Source: Streptomyces varsoviensis (GTDB lineage: Bacteria > Actinomycetota > Actinomycetes > Streptomycetales > Streptomycetaceae). From it: DNA of 64,000 nt. Of the stretch, positions 33,463-43,000 are shown piece by piece. Every line of letters starts with the position of its first letter. Positions within the stretch are counted from its first letter, which is position 1. The DNA lies in the NCBI RefSeq assembly GCF_000718635.1, contig NZ_JOBF01000012.1, positions 62,001 to 126,000 of the forward strand. Reading direction: 5' to 3'. The notes under the pieces were generated by a model that made no database searches, was not told where the DNA came from, and saw only the letters and a list, made by a program, of their open reading frames with translations. The translations under genes were made by a program, and so were the position numbers.

Positions 33463-34451
33463 GGGAATTCGGCTACCAGCGGGTCCACGACGTCTCCGGC
33501 GCGGTCGCGCTGCGCGGCGCGGACCCCGAGGCGCGCTACCTCGGCGGCGGCACCAACCTCGTCGACCTGATGAAGACCGGCGTCGAGCGGCCCGCGCACC
33601 TCATCGACGTGCGCGAACTCCCCCTCGGCCGCATCGAGTCCACCCCGGACGGCGGACTGCGCGTCGGCGCCACCGTCACCAACAGCGAACTGGCCGCCCA
33701 CCCCGAGGTGCGGCGCGCCTACCCGGCGTTGGCGCAGGCCGTCCTCGCGGGCGCCTCGGGCCAACTGCGCAACATGGCGACGGTCGGCGGAAACCTGCTC
33801 CAGCGCACCCGCTGCGGCTACTTCGCCGACACGACCCAGCCCTGCAACAAGCGCGCCCCCGGCAGCGGTTGCCCCGCCATCGAGGGCGAACACCACAACC
33901 ACGCCATCCTGGGCGCCTCCGCGCACTGCGTGGCCACCCACCCCTCCGACATGGGCGTGGCGCTCGCCGCCTTCGACGCCGTCGTCCACTACGAAACGGC
34001 GGACGGGCCGGGCGAGTTGCCGCTCGCCGAGTTCTACCTGCCCGTGGGGGACACCCCGCACCTGGAGACCGCCCTGCCCTCCGGCGCGCTGATCACCGGC
34101 ATCACCCTGCCGCCGGCCCCCGTCGCCGCCGTCTCCCGCTACCGCAAGGTCCGCGAGCGCGCCTCGTACGCCTTCGCCATCGGCTCGATCGCCGCCGCCC
34201 TCGACGTCGAGGACGGGACCGTACGCGAGGTGCGCCTCGCCTTCGGGGCCGTCGCGTCCCGGCCGTGGCGCGCCCGTACGGCCGAACAGGCACTGACCGG
34301 GGGCCCGGCGACCGCCGCCGCGTTCGCCGCCGCCGCGGACGCCGAACTGGCCGCCGCCGAGCCGCTGCCCCACAACGGATACAAGGTGACACTGATGCGC
34401 AACCTCGCCGTCGCCGTCCTGACCGAACTCGCCGAGGAGGCCGCCCGATGA
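33459..34451 (+). CDS. paoB: Aldehyde oxidoreductase, FAD subunit with extra 4Fe-4S motif (PaoB/YagS-like)
   Basis: A 330-residue FAD-binding type 5 subunit. The FAD loops are LGGGTNLVDLMKTGVERP and RNMATVGGNLLQRTRC. Directly after this it carries the Cys-rich insert RCGYFADTTQPCNKRAPGSG with a further Cys, which in PaoB and 4-hydroxybenzoyl-CoA reductase relatives binds a 4Fe-4S cluster near FAD. ATG at 33459 overlaps the previous stop; AAGGAG lies upstream. Coupled also to the next gene by ATGA. Confidence 0.9.
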   Translation: MREFGYQRVHDVSGAVALRGADPEARYLGGGTNLVDLMKTGVERPAHLIDVRELPLGRIESTPDGGLRVGATVTNSELAAHPEVRRAYPALAQAVLAGASGQLRNMATVGGNLLQRTRCGYFADTTQPCNKRAPGSGCPAIEGEHHNHAILGASAHCVATHPSDMGVALAAFDAVVHYETADGPGELPLAEFYLPVGDTPHLETALPSGALITGITLPPAPVAAVSRYRKVRERASYAFAIGSIAAALDVEDGTVREVRLAFGAVASRPWRARTAEQALTGGPATAAAFAAAADAELAAAEPLPHNGYKVTLMRNLAVAVLTELAEEAAR

Positions 34452-36580
34452 CCGTGACGACGGGAACCACGGCGGTCACGGGCGCCGTCGGCACCGCCCA
34501 CACCCGGGTGGAGGGCCGCGACAAGGTCACCGGGGCGGCCCGGTACGCCGGGGAGATCCCCTTCGCCGACCTCGCCCACGGCTGGCTGGTGCTGTCCACC
34601 GTGGCCCGCGGCCGGGTCCGCGCCGTGGAGACCGGGCCCGTGCTCGCGATGCCCGGCGTCCTCGCCGTGCTGCACCACGGCAACGCCCCGCGCGTCGAGT
34701 CGGAGTACATGGGCCCCCTGGGGCCGCCCGACCCGATCCTCCAGGTCTTCCAGCACGACCGGGTGCCGCACTTCAACTGGCCGGTGGCGCTCGTCGTCGC
34801 CGAGACCTCCGAGCAGGCGCGGGAGGCCGCCGAGGCGCTGACCGTCCAGTACGACGAGGAGCCGCACGACGTGGCCTTCTCGGCGGACCACCCCGGCCTC
34901 TACACGCCGGGCGAGATCATGGGGCAGGCGCCGGACACCGAGAAGGGGGACCTCGAAGAGCGGCTGGCCGCGTCCGCGGTCGTGGTGGACGAGCGGTACA
35001 CCACGCCCGAGGAGCACCACAACCCGATGGAGCCGCACGCGGCGACGGCGTGCTGGGACGGCGGCCGGCTCGAAGTCGTCGACTCCAACCAGGGCAGCAC
35101 GCTCGTGGCGCAGGAGCTCGCGCACCTCTTCTCCCTCGACGCCAAGTCCGTGCGCGTACGGTCGGAGCACGTCGGCGGCGGCTTCGGCTCCAAGGCGGTC
35201 CGCCCGCACCAGGTGGCCGCGGTGATGGCGGCGACCATGCTGCACCGCCCGGTCCGCGTCGTGCTGACCCGACGTCAGATGTTCTCGCTCGTCGGCTACC
35301 GCAGCCCCACCGAGCAGCACATCCGGCTCGGCGCCGACGCCGACGGGCGGCTGCTGGCCCTCGATCACCAGGCGTTCTCCCTCACCTCGACGTTCCGCGA
35401 GTTCGTCGAGTTCAGCGGCGGCGTATCGCGCGTCATGTACGACGCCGAGGCGCACCGCACCGCACACCGCCTCGTACGGCTCGACATGCCCACGCCGAGC
35501 TGGATGCGCGCGCCGGGCGAGGCGCCCGGCTCCTTCGCGATGGAGTCCGCCGTCGACGAACTCGCCGAGCGGTGCGGCATCGACCCGATCGAGCTGCGGG
35601 TGCGCAACGAACCGGCGGCCGGACCCGTCTCCGGGCTGCCCTTCGCCACCCGCCGGGTGCTCGACTGCTTCGAGAAGGGCGCCCGCAGGTTCGGCTGGGC
35701 GGACCGCGACCCGCGCCCCGGCGTGCGCCGGGACGGGCGCTGGCTGCTCGGGACCGGCACGGCCGCCGGGTCGTTCCCGGTCCTCGCCGCTCCGTCCTCG
35801 GCCGCCGTCACGGCGGAGGCGGACGGCGCCTTCACCGTACGGATCACCGCCGCGGACATCGGGACCGGGGCGCGTACGGCGCTGACCCTCATCGCCGCCG
35901 ACGCGCTGGAGGTCGCCCCGGACCGCGTCCGCGTGCAGATCGGCGACAGCGACTTCGGGCCGGCGACCCTCGCCGGCGGCTCCATGGGCACCCGCTCCTG
36001 GGGCTGGGCCGTCACCCGGGCGGCGGGCGAACTGCGCGAGCAACTGGCCCTGGGCGGCACCATTCCCCCGCAGGGCATCACCGTGCGGGCCGACACCTCC
36101 GAGGTGATCGGCGCGCTGGCGGCCAAGGAACGGCACTCCTTCGGCGCCCAGTTCGCCGAGGTCGCCGTGGACGTCGCCAGCGGCGAGGTGCGCGTCCGGC
36201 GGATGCTCGGGGTCTTCGCCGCGGGCAAGATCGTCAACCCGCTGACCGCGCGCGGCCAGCTCGTCGGCGGCATGATCTGGGGGCTGTCCATGGCCCTGCA
36301 CGAGGAAGCCGTACGGGACCGCGCGTCGGGCGCCGTCGTCGGCGCCGACCTCGCGGGCTACCACTTCTCCGCGAACGCCGACATCCCGCACATCGAGGCG
36401 GACTGGGTGGACGACCCCGACCCCGACGACCCGGTCGGCATCAAGGGCATCGGCGAGGTCGGCATCGTCGGCGCCGCGGCGGCCATCGCCAACGCCGTCT
36501 GGCACGCCACCGGCGTACGCCACCGCAACCTGCCGATCCGCCCCGACCGCGTCATCGCCGCGGGCGGCGGGGCCGCCTGA
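34448..36580 (+). CDS. paoC: Aldehyde oxidoreductase, molybdopterin-binding subunit (PaoC/YagR-like)
   Basis: The 710-residue catalytic subunit, xanthine oxidase family. N-terminal a/b hammerhead (RVEGRDKVTGAARYAGEIP), then Mo-cofactor-binding segments SEHVGGGFGSKAVRPHQ and PSWMRAPGEAPGSFAMESAV. The catalytic Glu is in GIKGIGEVGIVGAAAAIANA near the C-terminus. It oxidises an aldehyde (or heterocycle) to the acid with water; substrate unknown. Third gene of the operon; XdhC-like factor follows after 188 bases. Confidence 0.92.
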   Translation: MTVTTGTTAVTGAVGTAHTRVEGRDKVTGAARYAGEIPFADLAHGWLVLSTVARGRVRAVETGPVLAMPGVLAVLHHGNAPRVESEYMGPLGPPDPILQVFQHDRVPHFNWPVALVVAETSEQAREAAEALTVQYDEEPHDVAFSADHPGLYTPGEIMGQAPDTEKGDLEERLAASAVVVDERYTTPEEHHNPMEPHAATACWDGGRLEVVDSNQGSTLVAQELAHLFSLDAKSVRVRSEHVGGGFGSKAVRPHQVAAVMAATMLHRPVRVVLTRRQMFSLVGYRSPTEQHIRLGADADGRLLALDHQAFSLTSTFREFVEFSGGVSRVMYDAEAHRTAHRLVRLDMPTPSWMRAPGEAPGSFAMESAVDELAERCGIDPIELRVRNEPAAGPVSGLPFATRRVLDCFEKGARRFGWADRDPRPGVRRDGRWLLGTGTAAGSFPVLAAPSSAAVTAEADGAFTVRITAADIGTGARTALTLIAADALEVAPDRVRVQIGDSDFGPATLAGGSMGTRSWGWAVTRAAGELREQLALGGTIPPQGITVRADTSEVIGALAAKERHSFGAQFAEVAVDVASGEVRVRRMLGVFAAGKIVNPLTARGQLVGGMIWGLSMALHEEAVRDRASGAVVGADLAGYHFSANADIPHIEADWVDDPDPDDPVGIKGIGEVGIVGAAAAIANAVWHATGVRHRNLPIRPDRVIAAGGGAA

Positions 36581-36660
36581 GCCCCGGCGGGAAGTGGGAC
36601 GGGAGCGTTTGAGACACGGGCGGGGCGGGGCCGCGTAACACCGGGCGGGGCGGGGCCGGT

Positions 36661-36675
36661 CGGGCCTTTGGCCCG
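36661..36675 (+). terminator. Small hairpin after paoC
   Basis: CGGGCC-TTT-GGCCCG. It follows two copies of a 17-base CGGGCGGGGCGGGGCCG direct repeat (36617 and 36642). A weak or partial terminator within the gap before the XdhC gene. Confidence 0.35.
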
Positions 36676-36768
36676 GCGAGGCCGTCGGTGGTCGCGCCCC
36701 GCCCCGTTCCCTGTCTCGCCCCGCCCCACCCCACACCCGCGTCCGGCCCGTACCGAGAGGAGACCGAG

Positions 36769-37923
36769 ATGCTGGACATCGCCGACGAGCTGAACCAATG
36801 GGTCAAGGAGGGCCGCGACTTCGCCGTCGCCACCGTCGTGGCCGTCGAGGGCAGCGCGCCCCGGACGCCCGGAGCCGCGCTCGCCGTCGACGGCGACGGC
36901 GTCGTCATCGGCTCCGTCTCCGGCGGCTGCGTGGAAGGCGCGGTGTACGAACTGTGCGTACAGGCCCTCCAGGACGGCGAACCGGTCCTGGAACGGTTCG
37001 GCTACAGCGCCGAGGACGCCTTCGCCGTGGGCCTGACCTGCGGCGGCGTCATCGAGGTCCTGGTCACCCCGGTGGCCGCGCACGCGCCCGGCCGCCAGGT
37101 GTTCGCGGCGGCGCTGGCCGCCGCCGCGCGCGGCGCGACGACGGCCCTCGTCCGCGTCGCCCGCGGCACCGCCGGGACACCGCCCGGCGGCGCGCTGCTC
37201 GTCCACCCCGACGGCACGTACGAGGGCGGCCTCGACGGAGCCCCGGAGCTGGACCGTACGGCGGCGGCGGAGGCCCGCGCCCTGCTCGCCGCGGGCCGCA
37301 CCGGCACGGTCGATGTCGGGGCGGCCGGCCGCCACTGCGAGCCCGACACGACCCTGCTCGTCGAGTCGAGCGTGCCGCCGCCCCGCATGATCGTCTTCGG
37401 TGCGGTGGACTTCGCCTCGGCCCTCGTGCGGACGGGCAAGTTCCTCGGCTACCACGTGACCGTGTGCGACGCCCGGCCCGTCTTCGCCACCCGTGTCCGC
37501 TTCCCCGAAGCCGACGACATCGTGGTCGAATGGCCGCACCGCTACCTCCAGCGCACCGCCACCGACGGCCGCACCGTCCTGTGCGTGCTGACCCACGACG
37601 CCAAGTTCGACGTCCCCCTGCTGGAGACGGCCCTGCGGCTGCCGGTCGCCTTCGTCGGCGCGATGGGCTCGCGCCGCACCCACGAGGACCGCGACCGCCG
37701 CCTCCGCGACGTCGGCGTCACCGAAGCCGAACTGTCCCGGCTCCACTCACCCATCGGCCTCGACCTCGGCGCCCGCACGCCCGAGGAGACCGCCCTCTCC
37801 ATCGCCGCCGAGATCGTCGCCGCCAGAGAGGGGGGCACGGGCCGCCCCCTCACCGGCGCGCACACCCCCATCCACCGCGCCCCGGCACCCGGCGGGGTGG
37901 GGGCGAACGTGGCGGCGGCCTGA
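36769..37923 (+). CDS. XdhC/CoxI-family molybdoenzyme maturation factor
   Basis: A 384-residue protein that, in the XdhC/PaoD family, binds the molybdenum cofactor, helps sulfurate it and inserts it into the partner enzyme. The N-terminal XdhC/CoxI domain has VAVEGSAPRTPGAALAV and GSVSGGCVEGAVYELCV with the conserved Cys; the C-terminal Rossmann-like part has AFVGAMGSRRTHEDRDRRL and IGLDLGARTPEETALSIAAE. ATG at 36769 follows AGAGGAGACCGAG. Its position after paoABC indicates that it serves that enzyme. Confidence 0.92.
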   Translation: MLDIADELNQWVKEGRDFAVATVVAVEGSAPRTPGAALAVDGDGVVIGSVSGGCVEGAVYELCVQALQDGEPVLERFGYSAEDAFAVGLTCGGVIEVLVTPVAAHAPGRQVFAAALAAAARGATTALVRVARGTAGTPPGGALLVHPDGTYEGGLDGAPELDRTAAAEARALLAAGRTGTVDVGAAGRHCEPDTTLLVESSVPPPRMIVFGAVDFASALVRTGKFLGYHVTVCDARPVFATRVRFPEADDIVVEWPHRYLQRTATDGRTVLCVLTHDAKFDVPLLETALRLPVAFVGAMGSRRTHEDRDRRLRDVGVTEAELSRLHSPIGLDLGARTPEETALSIAAEIVAAREGGTGRPLTGAHTPIHRAPAPGGVGANVAAA

Positions 37924-38073
37924 CGGTCGCGGTCGGCATCGGAGAGGGTCGTGCCCGCCGCCGGTACTCGGTGATCGCCGGGCATTCCGTGCGGGAGATC
38001 GCCGGGTTACGGTGAAGATCCCTGGCGGAGGCCGGTGCAGCAGCGGCCGTGAGAGCCCATACAGGAGAGACGG

Positions 38074-38880
38074 ATGACTCTTCCCCCGGCCGCGACCGAG
38101 ACGTTCGAGGAGTTCCTGGCACGACTCCAGAGTGGGCGAGCCGGGCATGAAGGGTTTCCGGCCGGCTCGTACGACGGTGCTCCCCCGCCCTGGTACGCGC
38201 AGGTCATCGGCGTGCTCTTCGAGGGGCAGGAGGCGGCGACGGCAGTGGCGTGGGCCCGCCGGGTGCACGGCGAACTCGGCCGCCTCGGGGGCGAGGTGCC
38301 CTTCGCGGTGGTGCACGACTGGCACGCGGGCACGGTGGCGCCGATGCTGGCGGCGGCCGCCGCACGGCGCGGCGACGACGCCGGGGGGCAGGAGGCGGTG
38401 TGCGCGCTGCACGTACGGGCGCTGGCGGGGGAGCGGGTCGCGGCGAAGGCGTGGGAGGCGGCGCTCGGGGCGGCCCTGCCGGACCTCTACCGGCACGCGT
38501 ACGCCTACGACGAGGCGTACGCCACGGCCTCCGCCGACGCCCACGCCTACGCGATGGCCAACGACTACGGCGAGCGGAAGGCCGCCGAGTTCGCCGACGG
38601 CTACGCGAAGCTCAGCACCGGCGCCAACGCCCGTTCCTACGCCGCCGCCAACGCGCTGGCGAACGCGCGGGCCGCCGCCCTCGCCTACGCGTCGGCGGAC
38701 GCGCACGCCTACGCCGAGACGTACCCCTTCGCGTACGTACGCGCCTGCGTCCTGGCCCTCGCGGACCGGGAGGAGGCCGAGGACCGGGACGGCGCCGCGG
38801 ACCGGGACGGGCGGCGCCGGGAGGTCTGCGCCCGGCTGGCCGCCGGACTGGCCGACAGCCTGGGCCGGGCGGCGGCCTAA
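38074..38880 (+). CDS. Hypothetical protein with Ala/Tyr-rich repeats
   Basis: A 268-residue protein of unknown function. The first 140 residues are predicted helical (FEEFLARLQSGRAG; PPWYAQVIGVLFEGQEAATA). The central part (about 145-235) is rich in Ala, Tyr and His at short intervals, with SADAHAYA occurring twice exactly. ATG at 38074 has AGGAG six bases upstream. No signal peptide. It stands alone between the XdhC gene and the secreted-protein island. An SpcZ-like relationship crossed my mind but I cannot support it. Confidence 0.75.
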   Translation: MTLPPAATETFEEFLARLQSGRAGHEGFPAGSYDGAPPPWYAQVIGVLFEGQEAATAVAWARRVHGELGRLGGEVPFAVVHDWHAGTVAPMLAAAAARRGDDAGGQEAVCALHVRALAGERVAAKAWEAALGAALPDLYRHAYAYDEAYATASADAHAYAMANDYGERKAAEFADGYAKLSTGANARSYAAANALANARAAALAYASADAHAYAETYPFAYVRACVLALADREEAEDRDGAADRDGRRREVCARLAAGLADSLGRAAA

Positions 38881-39462
38881 AGTCGTGGCGTTATCGGACT
38901 GGCCCCGGGGGCCGGAGCCTGAGGTTTCCCAGGACCGGGGAGCCGGCGTTTCCCCAGATCACACAGCTGGTGCCGTGGGAGCGGCACGAGGGAAGTCGAG
39001 CAATGGTCGCTGGCTGTGCTTCTTCCTTCTGCTGGTACCAGTGGTTCGCACGGCGCGGCACTGTAAATGCGACCGCTCCGGGGCTCTGCTCCGACGACCG
39101 GCCGGAGAAGGGGCCAGTCGAAAGCCTTCTGCCCCCACCGTCCTGCTGGATCAGGGCCTCACGAACCATTCGCTCCTGGCTCACCCGGGCCACCATCCAG
39201 CACCGCTGGTGGCTGGACGGACAAGATCCCGCTGCCGAACTCCAAACCCCGGTCGACGGGGTGGCCGCCGGTCACGGCATTGATCTCTATTGCCGGATTC
39301 TACGAACCGTATCCCCCCGTGGCCGGTGGCCGAGGGACACTCGGCCACCGGCCAACAACGCGGGCCCGACAGTACCTACGGCTTGTCGGACAAGCCAGCC
39401 AGGAAAGGCTTGCCGTACAGGATCTGGCAGCGGTACAGGTAGGGTACCCGTACCGCGGAACC
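38881..39462. other. 582-base gap without a supportable gene
   Basis: Short open frames occur on both strands but none has a ribosome site or recognisable product. The right half holds several hairpins: the strong one at 39321-39353, GGCTTGT-CGG-ACAAGCC at 39380-39396, and GCGGTAC/GTACCGC at 39430-39456. Composition is more even than in neighbouring genes, so it may be old mobile or decayed DNA at the island's edge. Confidence 0.5.
39321..39353 (-). terminator. Strong terminator of the toxin-immunity unit
   Basis: GGCCGGTGGCCGAG (39321-39334) pairs perfectly with CTCGGCCACCGGCC (39340-39353), 14-bp stem, five-base loop, 110 bases past the immunity gene's stop. Confidence 0.7.
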
Positions 39463-40053
39463 TTATGACGGGTTGTGTGGAGTGAGTTCTACCATCCCGC
39501 TCCCAATGGCCTCTGTCATGAAAGTCGATGGGGTCTGCAAAATTCTTGATGCGATTTGACTCTGCACGATCAACCTGTCGGGGGCCCCAGGGACTCGCTG
39601 TCCGTCATAAAGGACGAGCGAGTTCCAGTCGTCCGGCTCGCAGATGCCGCGTCGATCAATGATCAGGGCGCGAGTGAGCGTTGGAATTTCCGCTGCAGCT
39701 GATGTGACAGCCGCTTCTACTTTTTCCACCTCTTCGACAGATAGGTGATCCAACCAGAATGTCTGGATCTCGCAGCCGAGCGGCTCGTAGGAGTAATTGT
39801 CGATTAGATGCGTGTCTGATGAGAACCACCAGTTCACATTGACAGACGCGATTCGAAGGGCAAGAAGGCGATCAAGCTCATCCTGCCCCACAGGGACATC
39901 ATTCCCCTCAACGTCGATCACCATGACCGGTCCAAGGGCCGGGTGGCGAAGTTGAATCCCATGCTTCGCGAGGATTTCAACTTGCTCGGCGAGGACTGAT
40001 GTAGCAGCAGACTCTCGGTACCATCGAATGAAAGGATCGTACATGGCTAACAT
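39463..40053 (-). CDS. Putative immunity protein for the adjacent polymorphic toxin
   Basis: A 196-residue acidic cytosolic protein without signal peptide (MYDPFIRWYRESAATSVLAE start; LTRALIIDRRGICEPDDWNS near residue 130). Its ATG at 40053 lies inside the last codons of the toxin gene, a 7-base overlap; a second ATG at 40044 is possible. The first start would place a rare TTA codon second. Directly following a toxin gene, cytosolic and of lower G+C, it fits an immunity protein. I do not recognise the family, so the role rests on position. Confidence 0.65.
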   Translation of the reverse strand: MLAMYDPFIRWYRESAATSVLAEQVEILAKHGIQLRHPALGPVMVIDVEGNDVPVGQDELDRLLALRIASVNVNWWFSSDTHLIDNYSYEPLGCEIQTFWLDHLSVEEVEKVEAAVTSAAAEIPTLTRALIIDRRGICEPDDWNSLVLYDGQRVPGAPDRLIVQSQIASRILQTPSTFMTEAIGSGMVELTPHNPS

Positions 40054-43000
40054 GTCGTCGGTAGTGTGAAGATGTGCACGTTCTCGTCTCCGAATGCTTT
40101 CTTGGCTTGTTTGACAGCCGACTCTGGCGTGTTGTCGGCTAGATAGTAAATCGCCTTGACGCCGGCCTCATCTGCGGCCCACTTGGATATTTTGAGAAGC
40201 TTTCCAAAATTCGATGGGTTCTTTGCCTTGGCGCCGCCGCCCACGAAGATATATTCCCCGTTTGGTCCAAGAACGTCAAGGCCGCTCTTCCCTACGTTTG
40301 GCATGTGGATCGGTATATCTTGCCCCTTGGAGTCCTTGGCGACAGTGCCGCCGACCAGCTTCGCAATGAACTCCTCGCGTCTTGGGCCCAAATTCCCGGA
40401 ATCGTGTCCGCCATTGACGAAGGCCCGCGCGTTTCCAGTCGGCGCATAGAGTGTTCCAGCCCTGCCGGAACTAACATTGTAAACCCTGCGGACACCGGAC
40501 CAGGAGCGGGTGTCTGCTATTTCGCGCAGCTCGCCATCGAGGGTACGGATACGGTCGCCTGCCGCGAGTCTTCTGGTTTCCGGACGATGCTGCTGGTTGG
40601 TCGCCCTTTGATTTTCCCTGGCGATGGCCATGCTGGTGGCGGCGTGCCAGGCTTTGGGGAAATTCCCAGGCGCCGCCAGGCCCTTAGGCTTCGGCTTTTT
40701 CGGGCAGAAGGGAGCTCTCTTGTTTGCCTCCTCGAGGACCTCCTCCGTTTCCTTGATCACCTTTTTTGCCTTAGCCGACTCATCTAGGAGCTTATCGATG
40801 CCAACCAGACGCCTAACGGCTTTGATGATCTCTGGGAATTTCTCAACGGCCTTGAATGCCTTGCCCCAGGGGAGATTGTTTACTAGCGCCCAGAAGCATG
40901 CCTCGACGTTCCCTTCGCTGTAACATTTTTGAATGTCCTTGACGTCGAAGAATTCTTCGAGAAGCTCGCCGCCGATTTCCTTGAGGAGATCCTTGAATTC
41001 AAAACTTGCCAGCTTCTGGTATTCTGCGTACATCTCGGGCGTTATGCCGACATCTTCGATGTCCCGCTTGTCCCTTGAAGTCAGTTCGCGGCCGCTAACC
41101 TTGCCGGAATTGGCAGCTTCTTCTCGAGCTCTGGCCGCCCGATCATCCCGCTCTTTCTCTGCCTGCTTGGCTGCCTCGTCAGCTTCCTTGGCGTATTCGA
41201 GGGCGTTATCGGCTGCCTTCTTCGCTGACTTGGCATGCGACTCCGCGGCTTCGGCGAGCTTGTCGGCGGCGACGGCGTCCTTTTGTGCCTGGGTCGCGGC
41301 GCTCTGGGCAACGGTGGCTTCGCGTTCGGCGAGGTCTGCGGCGCTATTGGCGGCGGAGGCGTGCTGGTCGGCCTCAGCGGCGGCGCCGCGGGCGCGGGCT
41401 GCTTCGGCTTCGGCTTGGTTGGCGGCGTCGCGGGCGGCTGCTGCGTCCTTGTAGGCCTGGGTGGCGGCTTGGCGGGCGAGCTGGGCGTCGGTCTGGGCCT
41501 GGGCGTCGGCCTGGTTGGCGCGGGCTGCGGCGGACCTGGCCTTGGCTCCGTCGGCTGCTGCTTCGGCGGCGGACTTCATGGCTGATGCGGCCGAGCGTGC
41601 TGCGTCGGCCGAGGACCGGGCGGCGTCGGCTGCGGCCTGGAAGGCCGGGGCGACCTGGGCGTTGGCCTTCTTCGCGGCGTCCTCGGCGGCTTCGGCGGCC
41701 TTGACTGCTTCGGCGGCCTTTGCTTCGGCCGAGTCGACCTGTTCCTGTCCCATCTCCTGGGCGGCCTGGGCTACTTCGGCGGCGAAGTCGGCGTCGACGT
41801 CCTTGCCGGAGAAGGGGGCCGTCAGGGCGATGGCGGTGTTGGCGGGGTCGGCGATGCCGGCTGCGGTGCTGCGAGCTGCCGCGGATGCCTGGAGCGCGAT
41901 GGTGGCCTGCAGCCGGGCCATGGCGGCTTCGCGGACCGCGCCTTCGGCCTCGCCCTTGGTGCGGTTGGCCGCCTGCAGGGCGTTGTTGGCCTCGGCCGCG
42001 GCCAGTCCGGCCAGGCGTGCGGCCTCGTGCGCGGCGACGCCGGCGCGGGCTTCCTGGGCGGTGGCTTCGGTGGCGTTGGCGTTGGCCCGCATGGCCGCGG
42101 CGTGGGTGGCAGAGGCCTCGGCCTCGGTCTTGTTCGCTGCCGCGTTGGCGTTGGCAGCGGCGGCTTCGGCCTTGTTCGCCGCGGCGTTGGCCCGTGCGGC
42201 ATGTGCGGTGGCTTCCGCCGCCGCTGCCCGTGCCCGAGCTGCCGCACCCGCTGCCTCGGTGGCCGCGGAGCGCGCCTGGATCGCCGCGCCGCTGGCCCTG
42301 TCGGCGGCGTTCTGGGCCTGGCCGGCCGCCGCACCAGCGGTGCTGGCATCGGCCTTTGCTGCGGCCGCCGCAGCCTGGGCCTCGACGGAATAACCAGTGC
42401 CCTTGGCTGCGGCCGCCATCGATGCGGTGGCTTGAGCCCGAGCAGTTTCTGCGTCGGACTTGCGCTTGGCTTCACGCGCTCTGTCCCTGGCTTGACGAGC
42501 CTCAGCTTCCATACCGCTGGCGTTCGCGTCCGCCTTGGCGGCGATGCCTTCCTTCTCTGCCGCATCCGCCCGGGCCTTGGCTGCGGTGGCTCCTGCGGCC
42601 TGGGCCTCTGCTCGTGCCGCCGATGCCGTACGTGCTTCGGCCTCCGCACGCGCCCGTGCCGCGGCGGCGTTGTCGCGCTCGTGCTCGGCCCGTTCCCGTG
42701 CCTGGGCAGCCAGATTGCGCTCGCGTTCGGCGATCTTGCGCTGTTCGGCGGCTATCTTCGCCTGCCGTTGGGCTTCGCTTCTGGCCTCTTGGGCCTTCTT
42801 CGCGTGGGCCCAGGCTTCCTTCTCGGCCTCCTCGGCCGCGATGCGGGCCTGCTTGGTCTTGGCGGCCGCGCTGGCTGCGGTCTGGGCCTGCTTGTCGGCG
42901 GCTTTGGCGAGCTGGGCTGCGGCCTTGGCGTGCTCCTGGGCGTTGGCCCGCCACTTCTCGGCCTGCTGCTCGTGCAGTTCCGCCTGGTTCTTGGAGTTCA

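Noticed and set aside
38881..39462. Insertion-sequence remnant
   Set aside because: No transposase motif, terminal inverted repeats or target duplication could be recognised; only hairpins are seen.
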